Shown: piece by piece, positions 25,160 through 33,995 of the stretch
How the letters are laid out: the number at the start of each line of letters is the position of its first letter
Position numbering within the stretch: position 1 is the stretch's first letter
Origin: Streptomyces sp. NBC_01788
GTDB taxonomy: Bacteria; Actinomycetota; Actinomycetes; Streptomycetales; Streptomycetaceae
Length of the DNA stretch: 64,000 nt
Direction of reading: 5' to 3'
Assembly (NCBI RefSeq): GCF_035917575.1
Contig: NZ_CP109090.1
Span: 1,984,001-2,048,000 of the forward strand
Made by a program: the position numbers and the translations under genes
Notes under the pieces: generated by a model
Databases searched by the model: none
Seen by the model: the letters and a program-made list of their open reading frames with translations, nothing else
What the model was told of the DNA's origin: nothing

Positions 25160-26707
25160 ATGGCTCATCTGCGTTCCAGACGCCGCCTCGCCCTTGCCGC
25201 GCCGGTCGCGCTGTCGCTGACCGCGTCGCTCGGCTTCCTGCCCTCGGCGGCGTCGGCGGCACCTCGCGCGGCCTCGGCGGCGCAGGCGAAGGACGCGCCG
25301 GTCATGGCCTACGTCGTCAACACCGGGACGGACCGCCACACGATCGCCCAGGTGCAGCGGTCCATCACCGCGGCCGGCGGCACCATCGTGACGACGTACG
25401 ACAGGATCGGCGTCATCGTGGTCCGCTCCGCGAACCCGGACTTCGGCAGGACCATCCGCGGGGCCCACGGGGTCGACTCCGCGGGCGCCACCCGCACCGC
25501 GCCTCTACGCGCGTCGGAGACCACGGACGAGGGGGCGGTGGAGTACCTCTCCGCGGCCGAGGTCGCACGGCTGAAGAAGGCCGCCGAGCCGTCGAAGCAC
25601 CCGAAGGGCCAGGTCGCCCAGGAACCCCTCGAGGCCGAGCAGTGGGACCTACGGGCCATCGGCGCCGACAAGGCCGCCGCGATCAACCCGGGCAGCCCGA
25701 AGGTCACCGTCGCCGTGATCGACACCGGTGTCGACGACACCCACCCGAACCTGGCGCCGAACTTCTCCGCCAAGCAGTCGGCCAGTTGCGTCGGCGGCAA
25801 GGCGGACACCTCGCCGGGCGCCTGGCGGCCCGCGAGCCCCGACCACTACCACGGCACGCATGTCGCGGGTGAGATAGCCGCCGCCCGCAACGGGACGGGC
25901 GTCGCGGGCGTCGCGCCGGGTGTGAAGGTCTCCGGGATACGGGTGGCCGAGCCGGACACTGAGACGTTCTACCCGGAGAGCGTGGTCTGCGCCTTCGTGT
26001 TCGCCGCCGACCACGGCGTGCAGATAACCAACAACAGCTACTACGTGGACCCGTGGCTGTACAACTGCAAGGACGACGCCGACCAGAAGGCCGTCCTGGA
26101 CGCGGTCGGCCGGGCCCAGCTGTACGCGCAGCGCAAGGGCACCCTGAGCGTGGCCTCCGCGGGCAACTCCAACCACGACCTGGCCGCCAGGTCGATCCTC
26201 GACACATCCAGCCCGAACGACACGACCCCGGTCGAGCGCACGATCGACCCCAGGAAGTGCCTCGACGTGCCGGCGCAGCTGCCGGGTGTGGTGACGGTCG
26301 CCGCCACCGGCGTGCGGACCCTCAAGTCGTACTACTCCAACTACGGCGACGGCGTCATCGACGTCGCGGGACCGGGCGGCGACAAGTACCAGATCCCGGA
26401 CACCCCGTCGGGCAACGGCCGCATCCTGTCGACCATGCCGGAGGGCCGGTACGGCTACCTCCAGGGCACGTCGATGGCCGCTCCGCACGTCGCCGGTGTC
26501 GCCGCGCTGCTGAAGTCGGCCCACCCGAACGCCAAGCCCGCCCAGTTGCTGGCCCTTCTCAAGGCCCAGGCGGACAACCCGGGGTGCCCGGTCGAGCCCT
26601 ACGACCCGGACGGCAACGGCGTCGTCGACTCGTTCTGCAAGGGCAACAAGAACCGCAACGGGTTCTACGGCTTCGGCCTCGTCAACGCGCTCCGCGCGAT
26701 CAAGTGA
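25160..26707 (+). CDS. Secreted subtilisin-like serine protease (copy 1)
   Basis: 515 residues with a signal peptide: Arg-rich n-region (MAHLRSRRRL), hydrophobic core, and a likely AXA cleavage near SAASAAP at ~33. Residues ~45-115 form an inhibitor I9-like propeptide. The S8 triad is Asp188 (VIDTGVDDTHP), His231 (HGTHVAGE) and Ser438 (GTSMAAPHVAG), with oxyanion Asn336 (SAGNSN). A C-terminal DPDGNGVVD stretch resembles a calcium-binding loop. The enzyme should be exported and self-activated. The next gene is a close paralogue, so the pair arose by tandem duplication. Confidence 0.93.
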   Translation: MAHLRSRRRLALAAPVALSLTASLGFLPSAASAAPRAASAAQAKDAPVMAYVVNTGTDRHTIAQVQRSITAAGGTIVTTYDRIGVIVVRSANPDFGRTIRGAHGVDSAGATRTAPLRASETTDEGAVEYLSAAEVARLKKAAEPSKHPKGQVAQEPLEAEQWDLRAIGADKAAAINPGSPKVTVAVIDTGVDDTHPNLAPNFSAKQSASCVGGKADTSPGAWRPASPDHYHGTHVAGEIAAARNGTGVAGVAPGVKVSGIRVAEPDTETFYPESVVCAFVFAADHGVQITNNSYYVDPWLYNCKDDADQKAVLDAVGRAQLYAQRKGTLSVASAGNSNHDLAARSILDTSSPNDTTPVERTIDPRKCLDVPAQLPGVVTVAATGVRTLKSYYSNYGDGVIDVAGPGGDKYQIPDTPSGNGRILSTMPEGRYGYLQGTSMAAPHVAGVAALLKSAHPNAKPAQLLALLKAQADNPGCPVEPYDPDGNGVVDSFCKGNKNRNGFYGFGLVNALRAIK

Positions 26708-26748
26708 CCGGCACGGCCCGTCACTTCCACAAGCGCCCCCCACGCCTC

Positions 26749-26765
26749 GCATGCCTCGGGCATGC
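26749..26765 (+). terminator. Short hairpin between the two subtilase genes
   Basis: A 7-bp stem (GCATGCC/GGCATGC) with a 3-base loop sits in the 91-base gap between the tandem proteases. It may attenuate read-through or stabilise the upstream message. Confidence 0.45.
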
Positions 26766-26798
26766 CGCACCGCAATGGTCCGAAACACTGGAGTTCAC

Positions 26799-28328
26799 AT
26801 GAGCGTTCGCCTCAACCGGCGTACCGTCACCATCCCGCTCGGGATGGCCGTCGCCTCCGCTCTCGCCTTCCTGCCGAACGTGGCCTCCGCCACCGAGGCC
26901 GGTCCGCAGGCGGCCGCCGCGAGCATCTCCGCCGCCGACGGCGACGCGCTGAGCTACGTCGTCAACGTCCGTCCCGGCCACAGCTCCGCGGCCGTTCAGA
27001 AGGCGATCGGCAAGGCCGGCGGCTCAGTCGTCGTCGCGTACGACCAGATCGGTGTCATAGTCGTCCACTCGTCGAACGCCGGTTTCGCCAAGGAGATACG
27101 CAAGGACAAGGGGGTCGAGTCGGCCGGCGCAACCCGGACTGCCCCGCTGTCCCCGCAGTCGACCACCGAGATGTGGGCGCCGCAGGTGCTCACCGGCGCG
27201 GAACTGGCGGCGGCGACCGAGGCGTCCACCGACGCCCAGGAGCCGCTCCAGGGCCTCCAGTGGGACCTGCCGATGATCAAGGCGGACAAGGCCCACGAGG
27301 TCACCCTGGGCAGCTCCAAGGTCACGGTCGGCGTGATCGACACCGGCGTGGACGACACCCACCCGGACCTCGCCGCCAATTTCAACCGGGCCGCGTCCGT
27401 GAACTGCGTGTCGGGCAAGCCGAACACGGCGGACGGCGCCTGGCGGCCGAACAAGGGCGAGAGCGCGCACGGCACGCACGTCGCCGGTGAGATCGCCGCC
27501 GCGAAGAACGGCGTCGGCATGGTCGGCGTCGCCCCGGGCGTGAAGGTGTCCGGCATCAAGGTGTCGACGCCGGAGGGCTGGTTCTACACCGAGGCCGTGG
27601 TGTGCGGCTTCGTCTGGGCCGCCGAGCACGGCGTGGACATCACCAACAACAGCTACTACACCGACCCGTGGAACTTCAACTGCACCGACGACCCCGACCA
27701 GAAGGCTCTGGTCGAGGCCGTGTCGCGGGCCACGAAGTACGCCGAGGGCAAGGGCACGGTCAACGTCGCGGCCGCCGGCAACGACAACTGGGACCTGGCC
27801 GGGAAGACCATCCTCGACCCGGGCAGCCCGAACGACTCCACCCCCGGCGACCGGGTGATCGACCCGAAGAAGTGCCTGGACATCCCCGCGATGCTGCCGG
27901 GCACCGTCACGGTCTCCTCCGTCGGCGCCAAGGGCATCAAGTCGTCGTTCTCCAACTACGGCCAGGGCGTGATCGACGTCACCGCGCCGGGCGGCGACTC
28001 GACCTCCTACCAGCGGCCCGACGCCCCCGCCACCAGCGGCCTGATCCTCGGCACCCTGCCGGGCGGCCAGTACGGCTACATGGCCGGCACCTCGATGGCG
28101 TCGCCGCACGCCGCCGCCGTCGCCGCGCTCATCAAGTCGACCCACCCGAACGCCAAGCCGAACCAGGTGAAGGCGCTGCTGACCCAGGGTGCCGACAAGA
28201 AGGAGTGCACCACCCCGTACGACATCAACGGCGACGGCAAGATCGACGCCGTGTGCAAGGGCGGCAAGGGCAAGAACGCCTTCTACGGCGAGGGCATGGT
28301 CAACGCCCTCAACGCCGTGACCAAGTAG
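26799..28328 (+). CDS. Secreted subtilisin-like serine protease (copy 2)
   Basis: 509 residues from ATG 26799, with GGAG about 6 bases upstream; a frame open to 26751 lacks such a site. It has a signal peptide (MSVRLNRRTV, then a hydrophobic core, cleavage near ASATEA), an I9-like propeptide and the triad Asp181 (VIDTGVDDTHP), His224 (HGTHVAGE), Ser432 (GTSMASPHAAA). It matches copy 1 along its whole length, including NNSYY, SNYG and the C-terminal D-rich loop (DINGDGKID). Substrates may differ: copy 2 has shorter linkers in the propeptide region. Confidence 0.93.
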   Translation: MSVRLNRRTVTIPLGMAVASALAFLPNVASATEAGPQAAAASISAADGDALSYVVNVRPGHSSAAVQKAIGKAGGSVVVAYDQIGVIVVHSSNAGFAKEIRKDKGVESAGATRTAPLSPQSTTEMWAPQVLTGAELAAATEASTDAQEPLQGLQWDLPMIKADKAHEVTLGSSKVTVGVIDTGVDDTHPDLAANFNRAASVNCVSGKPNTADGAWRPNKGESAHGTHVAGEIAAAKNGVGMVGVAPGVKVSGIKVSTPEGWFYTEAVVCGFVWAAEHGVDITNNSYYTDPWNFNCTDDPDQKALVEAVSRATKYAEGKGTVNVAAAGNDNWDLAGKTILDPGSPNDSTPGDRVIDPKKCLDIPAMLPGTVTVSSVGAKGIKSSFSNYGQGVIDVTAPGGDSTSYQRPDAPATSGLILGTLPGGQYGYMAGTSMASPHAAAVAALIKSTHPNAKPNQVKALLTQGADKKECTTPYDINGDGKIDAVCKGGKGKNAFYGEGMVNALNAVTK

Positions 28329-28366
28329 ACACGGCAGATGTCGGCCGGTCACCGCACAGTGCGGTC

Positions 28367-29746
28367 ATGACTGACATCACCTGTGCGTGGTCCGCGCTGG
28401 GCGGCGATCCCGCCCTCCTGTCGCGGGTCACCATCGTGCAGCGGGAAGGCGCGCTCCCGGCGCGCCTTCCCGTACGGGAGCTGGCACGCACGTGCGTGTC
28501 CGCCTGCGTCCTGGCCGCTGCCGAACTCGGCGCACAACGGGCGGGGCTCGCCGCGGTGCCGGCGGTTTCGGTGGACGACGGCGCCGTGGCCACGGCGTTC
28601 CTCAGTGAACGGCGTCTGCTGGTGGACGGGAAGGCACCCGTCTCCTTCGCGCCGCTGTCGCGGTTCTGGCGGACGGCGGACGGCTGGGTGCGCACGCACG
28701 CCAACTACCCGCACCACCGGGAGTCGTTGCTCCGGGCGCTGGACGTGCCGGACGACGTGGACCAAGTCGCCTCCGTACTCGCCGAGCGGTCCGCGCACGA
28801 GGTCGAGGAATCCGTGTACGCGGCCGGAGGCCTCGCCGTCGCACTGCGCACCCCCGGGGAATGGGCCGCGCACGAACAGGGAGTCGCCGTCACCGCCCGG
28901 CCGCTGATCGAGCGGGAGCGGCTGGACAAGGCACACGCGCGCGTACTGCAGCCCGTCGCGAGTGCCCCGCTGCTGCCCGCCGCCGGGCTGCGCGTCCTGG
29001 ACCTGACCCGGGTGCTCGCGGGTCCCGTCGCCACCCGCACGCTCGCCCTGCTGGGCGCGGACGTGCTGCGCCTCGACGCGCCCGACCGCCCCGAAGAGGC
29101 CGGCCTGCACGCGGACACCGGCTTCGGGAAGCGGTCCGCGGCGCTGGACCTCGCGGTCGACCGGGCCCTCTTCGAGGAACTGCTCGCCGAGGCGGACGTC
29201 GTGGTCACCGGATACCGGCCCGGCGCCCTGGACCGGTTCGGGCTCTCCCCCGAGGCGCTGGCCGAACGGCGGCCCGGACTGGTCGTGGCGCAGTTGTCGG
29301 CGTGGGGCCGCCACGGACCCTGGGGCGGACGCCGGGGCTTCGACAGCCTCGTACAGGCCGCCGCCGGCATCGCCGCGACCGAGGGGTCGCCGGAGCAGCC
29401 CGGCGCCCTGCCCGCGCAGGCCCTGGACCACGGCACGGGCTACCTTCTGGCGGCGGCGGTGCTGCGCGCCCTGACCGAACAGACGCGGGAGGGCGGCACC
29501 CGGGTCGTACGACTGGCCCTGGCACGCACGGCATCCTGGCTGACGCGGCCCGGCACCGGGCCTGCCCCCGCGGCGGACACCGTGCAGGGCCCGGCCTACG
29601 ACAGCCCCGGCCCCTGGCTGGACGAAACGACCAGCCGGCTCGGCCGCCTGCGCCACGCCCGTCCACCCGTCGCCTTCACCGACGCCCCGACGAACTGGCC
29701 CCGCCCACCTGGACCCTGGGGCACGGACGCACCCACCTGGACCTGA
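28367..29746 (+). CDS. CaiB/BaiF-family CoA-transferase homologue
   Basis: 459 residues from ATG 28367. The C-terminal ~260 residues carry the class III CoA-transferase core: GLRVLDLTRVLAGPVATRTLALLGADVLRLD at ~205-235, then DVVVTGYRPGALDRFGLS and LSAWGRHGPWGGRRGFDSLVQAAAGIA. The N-terminal ~190 residues look like a diverged copy of the same fold. The conserved catalytic Asp is expected in the LDLA region after GFGKRSAALDLAVDR. Substrate unknown; no catabolic genes adjoin it. It starts 38 bases after the protease stop, so co-transcription is possible. Confidence 0.8.
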   Translation: MTDITCAWSALGGDPALLSRVTIVQREGALPARLPVRELARTCVSACVLAAAELGAQRAGLAAVPAVSVDDGAVATAFLSERRLLVDGKAPVSFAPLSRFWRTADGWVRTHANYPHHRESLLRALDVPDDVDQVASVLAERSAHEVEESVYAAGGLAVALRTPGEWAAHEQGVAVTARPLIERERLDKAHARVLQPVASAPLLPAAGLRVLDLTRVLAGPVATRTLALLGADVLRLDAPDRPEEAGLHADTGFGKRSAALDLAVDRALFEELLAEADVVVTGYRPGALDRFGLSPEALAERRPGLVVAQLSAWGRHGPWGGRRGFDSLVQAAAGIAATEGSPEQPGALPAQALDHGTGYLLAAAVLRALTEQTREGGTRVVRLALARTASWLTRPGTGPAPAADTVQGPAYDSPGPWLDETTSRLGRLRHARPPVAFTDAPTNWPRPPGPWGTDAPTWT

Positions 29747-29901
29747 CCGAAGCGGGCGGCACGCGGGCACGGGGCATGTGACGGCACGTGACCCCGGGAG
29801 CCGCCCGGGACGGAGCGCGCGCGGCGGTGCGGGCGGAATCGGGCTCCCCCACTTGGTCGTGCGCGCTTGCCCCTTTCGGGGTGGTTGGTGAAGATCCTTG
29901 G

Positions 29902-30909
29902 GTGACGCTCATACGACCGGCCGCCGGGACGGGGGACGCGCGAGGGACCGGGCGGCGCGGCGCGACGGTCCGGGCCGCCGCCGTCCTCGTCCTGGTGGCG
30001 CTCGCCGCCCTCATACCCCTGCTCGGCCCGTCCGCCGCCCTGCACGGCACCGGTGAGGCGGCGGCACCCGGAGCCGGCGGCACAGCGGTGCTGCGGACAG
30101 TGCTGTTCGCGGCCCTCTGCGTCCCCGTCGGCGAGTTGTTCGTGAACCGGCTGGCCGACCGCGTCCCCGGTGCCCCGGCCGGACGTCCCCGCAGCTGGGC
30201 CCTCCGCGCGGCCGCCGCCGGTTTCCTCGCCGCCCTGGGCCTCGCCTCCGTGGTGGCCACCGGCAACCTGGTCCCGCACAGCCCCGCCCAGATCGACGTG
30301 GGCGGGCTGCACCGGACCCGCGACGGGGCACTGGCCCTGCTGGAGGTCAACGCGTTCCTCGTCACCGGCCTGTGCGCGCTCTCCCGGCGCCCGGCGACGC
30401 AACTGTGGCCGCTCGCCGCGGTGGTCGTGGCCGAGGCGCTGCGCGCGCACCCCGGGACCGAGAGCACCCCACTCGCCGGCTCCTCGCTGACCGTCGTGCA
30501 CCTGGTCTGCGGCGCTCTGTGGGTGGGCGGTCTGCTGCACGCGCTGCGCACACTGCGGCTGTGGCGCGGGGCCGCGGCGGGTGCCGCCCTGCTGGGCCGC
30601 TACGCGCGCGTGGCGGCCGCCGCGCTCGCCGGGGTGACCGCCACGGGTGTGTGCAGCACACTGCGCCGGATGCCGGCGGACACGGTGCTGCACCAGCTGA
30701 CGGCGACGGCGTACGGCCGCACCCTGCTCGCCAAGGTGGTCCTCGTGGCCGGTGTCGCCCTGCTCGCCCTGTGGGCCCGGATCCGGCTGCGGCGGGCACC
30801 CGACCCGCTGACCGCTTACGCCCCCGCGCGCGCCGAGGTTGCCGTCCTCGGCGCGGTCGTCGCGGTGTCGGGGCTGCTGACGGCGCTGCCGCTGCCGATC
30901 CGCTGGTGA
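29902..30909 (+). CDS. CopD-family copper-resistance membrane protein
   Basis: 335 residues if started at GTG 29902, just before the first hydrophobic helix (VRAAAVLVLVALAALIPLL). A frame open to 29788 adds a non-conserved N-terminus. About eight helices are seen, with the CopD-type region SLTVVHLVCGALWVGGLLHAL near residues 195-215 and the C-terminal GRTLLAKVVLVAGVALLALW. CopD proteins are implicated in copper import across the membrane. No CopC gene is adjacent. The start is not settled because the Shine-Dalgarno site is weak. Confidence 0.8.
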   Translation: MTLIRPAAGTGDARGTGRRGATVRAAAVLVLVALAALIPLLGPSAALHGTGEAAAPGAGGTAVLRTVLFAALCVPVGELFVNRLADRVPGAPAGRPRSWALRAAAAGFLAALGLASVVATGNLVPHSPAQIDVGGLHRTRDGALALLEVNAFLVTGLCALSRRPATQLWPLAAVVVAEALRAHPGTESTPLAGSSLTVVHLVCGALWVGGLLHALRTLRLWRGAAAGAALLGRYARVAAAALAGVTATGVCSTLRRMPADTVLHQLTATAYGRTLLAKVVLVAGVALLALWARIRLRRAPDPLTAYAPARAEVAVLGAVVAVSGLLTALPLPIRW

Positions 30910-30942
30910 GCGGACCCGTCCGGTCCGTCGGACGAAGGGGCG

Positions 30943-31653
30943 TCAGGCCCCCACCGCGCCCAGCACGGTCCCGGCCGCATAGGTCACCGCCATGGCCAGC
31001 GCCCCGCCGGTCACGTTCCGCAGCACCGCCCGGCCGGGCGCGGCCGCTCCCAGGCGGGCACTGCTCCAGCCGGTGAGGACGAGGGCGGCCAGGACGGACA
31101 CCACGGTGACGCCCAACCGCCAGGCCGCCGGCGGCAGCACGATCGCCAGCAGGGGGAGCAGCGCGCCGACCGTGAACGCCAGGAAGCTCGCCCCGGCCGC
31201 GTGCCACGGGTTGGTCAGCTCGTCGGGGTTGATGCCGAGCTCCACGCTCGCGTGTGCCCGCAGCGCGTCCCGCTCGGTGAGCTGCTCCGCCGCCTCCCTG
31301 GCCACGTCACGCGTCAGACCCCGCGCCTGGAGCAGGTCGGTCAGCTCCCGCAGCTCCGCCTCGGGCCGCTCGCGCAGCTCCCGTCGCTCCTGGGCCAGCG
31401 CGGCCATCTCCGAGTCCCGCTGGGTCGACACCGACACGTACTCCCCCGCCGCCATCGACATGGACCCGGCGAGCAGACCGGCGAGCCCCGCGGTCAGCAG
31501 TGCCGGACGGGAGTCCGTCGCGCCGGCCACACCGACGACGAGTCCCGCGGTGGACACGATGCCGTCGTTGGCGCCGAGCACGGCCGCCCGCAGCCAGTTG
31601 AGCCGCGCGCCGAGCGCGCCGCCGTGCGGCTCGTCATGCGTTGGTTCCGTCAC
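30943..31653 (-). CDS. VIT1/CCC1-family metal transporter
   Basis: 236 residues from GTG 31653; no Shine-Dalgarno site is visible, so it may be leaderless. Family signatures: WLRAAVLGANDGIVSTAGLVVGVAGA in helix 1, AGLAGLLAGSMSMAAGEYVSVSTQRDSE in helix 2, a charged cytoplasmic three-helix stretch (~80-135), and three more helices at the C-terminus. These proteins export or store Fe2+/Mn2+. It converges on the CopD gene, 33 bases away, an association of two metal transporters that may be accidental. Confidence 0.9.
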   Translation of the reverse strand: MTEPTHDEPHGGALGARLNWLRAAVLGANDGIVSTAGLVVGVAGATDSRPALLTAGLAGLLAGSMSMAAGEYVSVSTQRDSEMAALAQERRELRERPEAELRELTDLLQARGLTRDVAREAAEQLTERDALRAHASVELGINPDELTNPWHAAGASFLAFTVGALLPLLAIVLPPAAWRLGVTVVSVLAALVLTGWSSARLGAAAPGRAVLRNVTGGALAMAVTYAAGTVLGAVGA

Positions 31654-31800
31654 AGGACGGAGGATCGCACGGTTCGTCCGTCCTGTCCCCGCACGGTTCC
31701 TGATGTCTCGTGAGGCACACCCCCGGTCCTCCGGGAGGCCGTTCGCCGGCTCTGCCGGGCGCCCGGGGGGCGAGGCTGTCGGTCGCGGCCCGTATCCTCA

Positions 31801-32784
31801 GTGACCATGCTCGAAGACCGCACGCTCGCAGGGTTGCCCCCCACACCGTGGCCGGCCGCGTATCCGAAGGGATACGCGGTCGTTGACGTGGAGACCACCG
31901 GTCTGGCCCGCGACGACCGCATCATCTCCGCGGCGGTCTACCGGCTGGACGCGCGCGGCGAGGTCGAGGACCACTGGTACACGACGGTCAACCCCGAGCG
32001 GGACCCGGGACCGGTGTGGATCCACGGACTGACGAGCGAGGCCCTGGAGGGCGCTCCGCTGTTCGCGGAGATCGCCGAGGAGTTCGCCGCGCGGCTGGCG
32101 GACCGGGTGCTCGTCGCGCACAACGCGGTGTTCGACTGGCAGATGATCGCGCGGGAGTACGCGCGCGCGCAGCGCGAGGCGCCGGTGCGGCAGCGGCTGT
32201 GCACCATCGCGCTCGCCAAGGAGCTGGCCCTGCCCCTGCCCAACCACAAGCTGGAGTCGCTGGCGGCGCACTTCGGCGTCGTGCAGCAGCGGGCGCACCA
32301 CGCGCTGGACGACGCGCGCGTGCTGGCCGAGGCGTTCCGGCCGAGCCTGCGGGCCGCGGCGGCGGGCGGGGTGCGGCTGCCGCTGCTGGAGTGCCGGCCG
32401 CTGACGGAGTGGTCGGACCGGCCGGTGCCCCGGCAGCAGTCGGGCGGCTACCGCGCGGGCAGTTGGCGCGCCCCGCGCAAGCGGCCCGCGTGCCCGTACC
32501 CCAACCCGGGTCGGTACGAGGACGGCAAGCCCCTCAAGCAGGGCATGCGGGTGGCCTTCTCCGGGGACACCTCCACCGACCGCGAACTGCTGGAGGACCG
32601 GGCCACCGAGGCCGGGCTGCACGTGGCCACCAGCCTGTCCCGGCTGACCAGCCTGCTGGTGACGAACGACCCGGACTCGGGCACGTCGAAGGTGGTCAAG
32701 GCACGCCAGTACGGCACTCCGGTGGTGGACGAGGCGGCGTTCGGGCAGCTGCTCAGGGACGTGGAACCGGCGGAGGTCCGCTGA
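31801..32784 (+). CDS. DEDDh 3'-5' exonuclease with C-terminal BRCT
   Basis: 327 residues from GTG 31801; ATG 31807 is an alternative. The DnaQ-like domain has Exo I DVETTG (~28), Exo II HNAVFDW (~105) and Exo III HHALDDA (~160), with the catalytic His in HHALDD. After a basic Pro-rich linker, a BRCT domain occupies ~240-325 (MRVAFSGDTSTDRELLEDRATEAG, LTSLLVTNDP). Such exonucleases proofread or process DNA ends; the BRCT domain suggests recruitment to a repair complex. TATCCT ends about 7 bases before ATG 31807, so a leaderless transcript is possible. Confidence 0.88.
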   Translation: MTMLEDRTLAGLPPTPWPAAYPKGYAVVDVETTGLARDDRIISAAVYRLDARGEVEDHWYTTVNPERDPGPVWIHGLTSEALEGAPLFAEIAEEFAARLADRVLVAHNAVFDWQMIAREYARAQREAPVRQRLCTIALAKELALPLPNHKLESLAAHFGVVQQRAHHALDDARVLAEAFRPSLRAAAAGGVRLPLLECRPLTEWSDRPVPRQQSGGYRAGSWRAPRKRPACPYPNPGRYEDGKPLKQGMRVAFSGDTSTDRELLEDRATEAGLHVATSLSRLTSLLVTNDPDSGTSKVVKARQYGTPVVDEAAFGQLLRDVEPAEVR

Positions 32785-32862
32785 CGGGCGTACGGGTGAT
32801 TACCGGGCGACTCGCCCACGGTCCGCTCGCCCGCGCCGCGGGCACGGCTCACCCTGTGGCGC

Positions 32863-33096
32863 ATGGCGAGATGCGAAGTATGCGGCAATGACTATGGAAT
32901 GACCTTCGAGGTGCACGCCCAGAACTCGGTGCACGTATTCGACTGCTTCGCCTGCGCGATCCACCGCATGGCACCGATCTGCGAGCACTGTCGTGTCCAG
33001 ATCATCGGTCAGGGCGTCGAGGTCGAGGGGCACTGGTACTGCGGCGCGCACTGCGCCCGCGCCGAGGGGAGGGTCGGAATCGTCGACCGCGTTTGA
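32863..33096 (+). CDS. Small zinc-ribbon-like protein
   Basis: 77 residues from ATG 32863. It carries four Cys pairs: CEVC (4-7), CFAC (~28-31), CEHC (~40-43) and CGAHC (~60-64), plus several His residues, so two zinc sites are likely. The pattern is a conserved actinobacterial hypothetical; no enzyme motif is seen. Its stop is 49 bases before SURF1, but neither gene hints at the other's function. Confidence 0.78.
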   Translation: MARCEVCGNDYGMTFEVHAQNSVHVFDCFACAIHRMAPICEHCRVQIIGQGVEVEGHWYCGAHCARAEGRVGIVDRV

Positions 33097-33145
33097 GGAC
33101 ACCCCTGCCGAAAACACCCCACGGCCCCGGAGGTACCGTCATGGG

Positions 33146-33937
33146 GTGTACCGCTTCCTGTTGACCCGCCAGTGGGTGATCCTCACCATCCTCGCGATCG
33201 CGCTGATCCCGACGATGATCCGGCTGGGTTTCTGGCAGTTGCACCGCCATGAGCACAAGGTCGCGCTGAACCAGGTGATCACCGAGTCGCTGGCCGCGCG
33301 GCCGGTGCCGGCCGAGTCGCTGACCTCGCCCGGCGCCACCGTTAAGCATGCCGACCTGTACCACAGGGTCACCGCCAAGGGTCACTTCGACACCGCGGAC
33401 GAGGAGGTCGTGCGCCGCCGCACCAACGACAACGGCGACATCGGCTACCACGTGCTGACCCCCTTCGTCCTGGACGACGGCAGGGTCCTCCTGGTCAACC
33501 GGGGCTGGGTCCCCACGGACGCCTCGCAGACGGAGTTCCCGAAGATCCCGGCGCCCCCGCGCGGAGAGATCACCGTCACCGGCCGGCTGATGCCCGACGA
33601 GACGACCGCGGCGAGCGGCATCAAGGACGTCAAGGGCCTGCCCGACCGCCAGGTGATGCTGATCAGCAGCACGCAGCAGGCCGAGCGGCTCGGAAAGCGG
33701 GTCCTCGGCGGCTACGTCCAGCTGACCTCACCCGCGCCGCAGGGCGGCAGCCCGCAGCTGCTGCCCGACCCGGAGCACAGCGACATCGGCCCGCACCTGG
33801 CGTACGCCATCCAGTGGTGGCTGTTCACGGCGGGCGTCCCGGTCGGGTGGGTGGTGCTGCTGCGCCGCGAGGCACGTGAGCGCGCGCAGGCGGCGGCGAA
33901 GGAAGCGGCACCGGAGGCGGAACCCGCCGCCGTGTAG
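33146..33937 (+). CDS. SURF1-family cytochrome oxidase assembly protein
   Basis: 263 residues from GTG 33146, chosen because the first helix (FLLTRQWVILTILAIALIPTMIRLGFWQL) begins directly after it. The family pattern is two terminal transmembrane helices (N-terminal, and HLAYAIQWWLFTAGVPVGWVVLL at ~225-247) with an extracytoplasmic domain between, including the conserved VLLVNRGWVP near 120. SURF1 assists maturation of haem-copper oxidases. The C-terminal tail is Ala/Glu-rich. Confidence 0.9.
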   Translation: MYRFLLTRQWVILTILAIALIPTMIRLGFWQLHRHEHKVALNQVITESLAARPVPAESLTSPGATVKHADLYHRVTAKGHFDTADEEVVRRRTNDNGDIGYHVLTPFVLDDGRVLLVNRGWVPTDASQTEFPKIPAPPRGEITVTGRLMPDETTAASGIKDVKGLPDRQVMLISSTQQAERLGKRVLGGYVQLTSPAPQGGSPQLLPDPEHSDIGPHLAYAIQWWLFTAGVPVGWVVLLRREARERAQAAAKEAAPEAEPAAV

Positions 33938-33995
33938 CGGCGGACGTCCCCGTCGGCCTCGCCCTGTGCCGGAGCGACCGGGCAGGATAGAGGCC

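Noticed and set aside
30943..31653. CopD and VIT1/CCC1 genes as one metal-resistance operon
   Set aside because: They are convergent, so they cannot share a transcript; adjacency alone is weak evidence.
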